Assembly (NCBI GenBank): GCA_946885605.1
Contig: CAMPGR010000163.1
Location: 1 to 7,156, forward strand
Source of the DNA: an uncultured Pseudomonadota bacterium
GTDB lineage: Bacteria; Pseudomonadota; Gammaproteobacteria; Burkholderiales; SG8-41
DNA: 7,156 bases
Reading direction: 5' to 3'
Positions 6,808-7,156 of the stretch are shown piece after piece. The notes beneath the pieces are model-generated. The model saw only the letters and a list, made by a program, of their open reading frames with translations. It was not told the DNA's origin and did no database searches. The stretch's first letter is position 1; every line of letters starts with the position of its first letter. The translations under genes were made by a program, and so were the position numbers.

Positions 6808-7156
6808 TCAGTAGCCCGCCTGCGGATCGACGCGGCGGGCGAGCGGCTTCTGCTCGAGATACCGCGCGAGATTATCGAACCAGAGATCGAGCGAAATATC
6901 CACGTAGCGCTCGCCATCGTCGCAAGAGATGTGCGGCGTGACGATCAGGTTCGGCACACGCCAGAGCGGCGCATCGGCGGGCAGGGGTTCGGGCTCGACC
7001 ACGTCGAGTATCGCGCCGCCGAGCGCGCCGCGCTGCAACTGCTCGGCAAGCGCCGCGTAATCGGCGACCGGCGCGCGGGAGATGTTGATGAGGCCCGCGG
7101 TGCTTTTCATGAGCGCGAGCCTCTCGCGGCTCAAAAGGTTGCGGGTTTCGGGCGTG
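6808..7156 (-). CDS. D-isomer-specific 2-hydroxyacid dehydrogenase, C-terminal fragment
   Basis: The frame enters from the right edge and ends at 6808, giving 115 visible residues of a protein usually about 310-340 long. It starts inside the NAD-binding domain with TPETRNLLSRERLALMK, the usual 'PLTPET' segment. Counted from the first visible residue, the catalytic arginine is R27 (in LINISRAP), the glutamate E56 (in DVVEPEPLP) and the histidine H75 (in TPHIS). The R-to-E spacing of 29 equals that of E. coli SerA. The C-terminus VDPQAGY is also typical of this family. The enzyme would reduce a 2-oxo acid to the D-2-hydroxy acid, or the reverse, with NAD(P)H in the cytoplasm. A TTG at 7132-7134 is not the start, because the conserved frame continues upstream of it. 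The specific substrate (glyoxylate, hydroxypyruvate or other) cannot be told from this part. Confidence 0.93.
   Translation of the reverse strand, partial: TPETRNLLSRERLALMKSTAGLINISRAPVADYAALAEQLQRGALGGAILDVVEPEPLPADAPLWRVPNLIVTPHISCDDGERYVDISLDLWFDNLARYLEQKPLARRVDPQAGY

Noticed and set aside
7132..7134. TTG as the start of the hydroxyacid dehydrogenase.
   Set aside because: The conserved family sequence TPETRNL continues in frame upstream to the window edge, so the gene is truncated by the window and does not start here.

Overview
The window is GC-rich, with tightly packed genes that use G/C-ending codons. It carries a tripartite tricarboxylate transporter (TTT) with a Bug-type binding protein. 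That combination points to a proteobacterium, most likely a betaproteobacterium of the Burkholderiales type, where Bug/TTT systems are strongly expanded. The taxonomic call is an inference from gene content and base composition. I saw no rRNA, tRNA, CRISPR array, transposase or phage gene.

Layout on the + strand: the last 49 codons of a Bug/TctC periplasmic solute-binding protein (2-151); a 336-bp gene-free stretch with a clean inverted repeat and a Shine-Dalgarno sequence that has no start codon behind it; tctB (488-940) and tctA (942-2471), one base apart and probably translationally coupled; a strong Rho-independent terminator (2500-2527); then a long gene (2708-4876) joining a two-HKD phospholipase D catalytic region to a C-terminal TVP38/TMEM64-type VTT (DedA/SNARE-associated) membrane domain.

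Layout on the - strand, convergent with the above and read from the right edge: the C-terminal part of a D-isomer-specific 2-hydroxyacid dehydrogenase (7156-6808), a glyoxalase-like VOC protein (6798-5890) and a TauD/TfdA-family Fe(II)/2-oxoglutarate dioxygenase (5802-4891). These look like a small catabolic cluster; the dioxygenase is separated from the VOC gene by 87 bp containing a weak hairpin.

How the parts may work together: the TTT system imports a carboxylate or related small organic acid. The - strand genes encode enzyme types that would suit processing of a 2-hydroxy/2-oxo acid or similar compound, but nothing in the sequence identifies the substrate. The phospholipase-VTT fusion appears to be an independent membrane-lipid gene between the two. 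The points most worth a second look are the phospholipase/VTT fusion and the unusual tctC-tctB gap. I found no clearly new multi-gene system.
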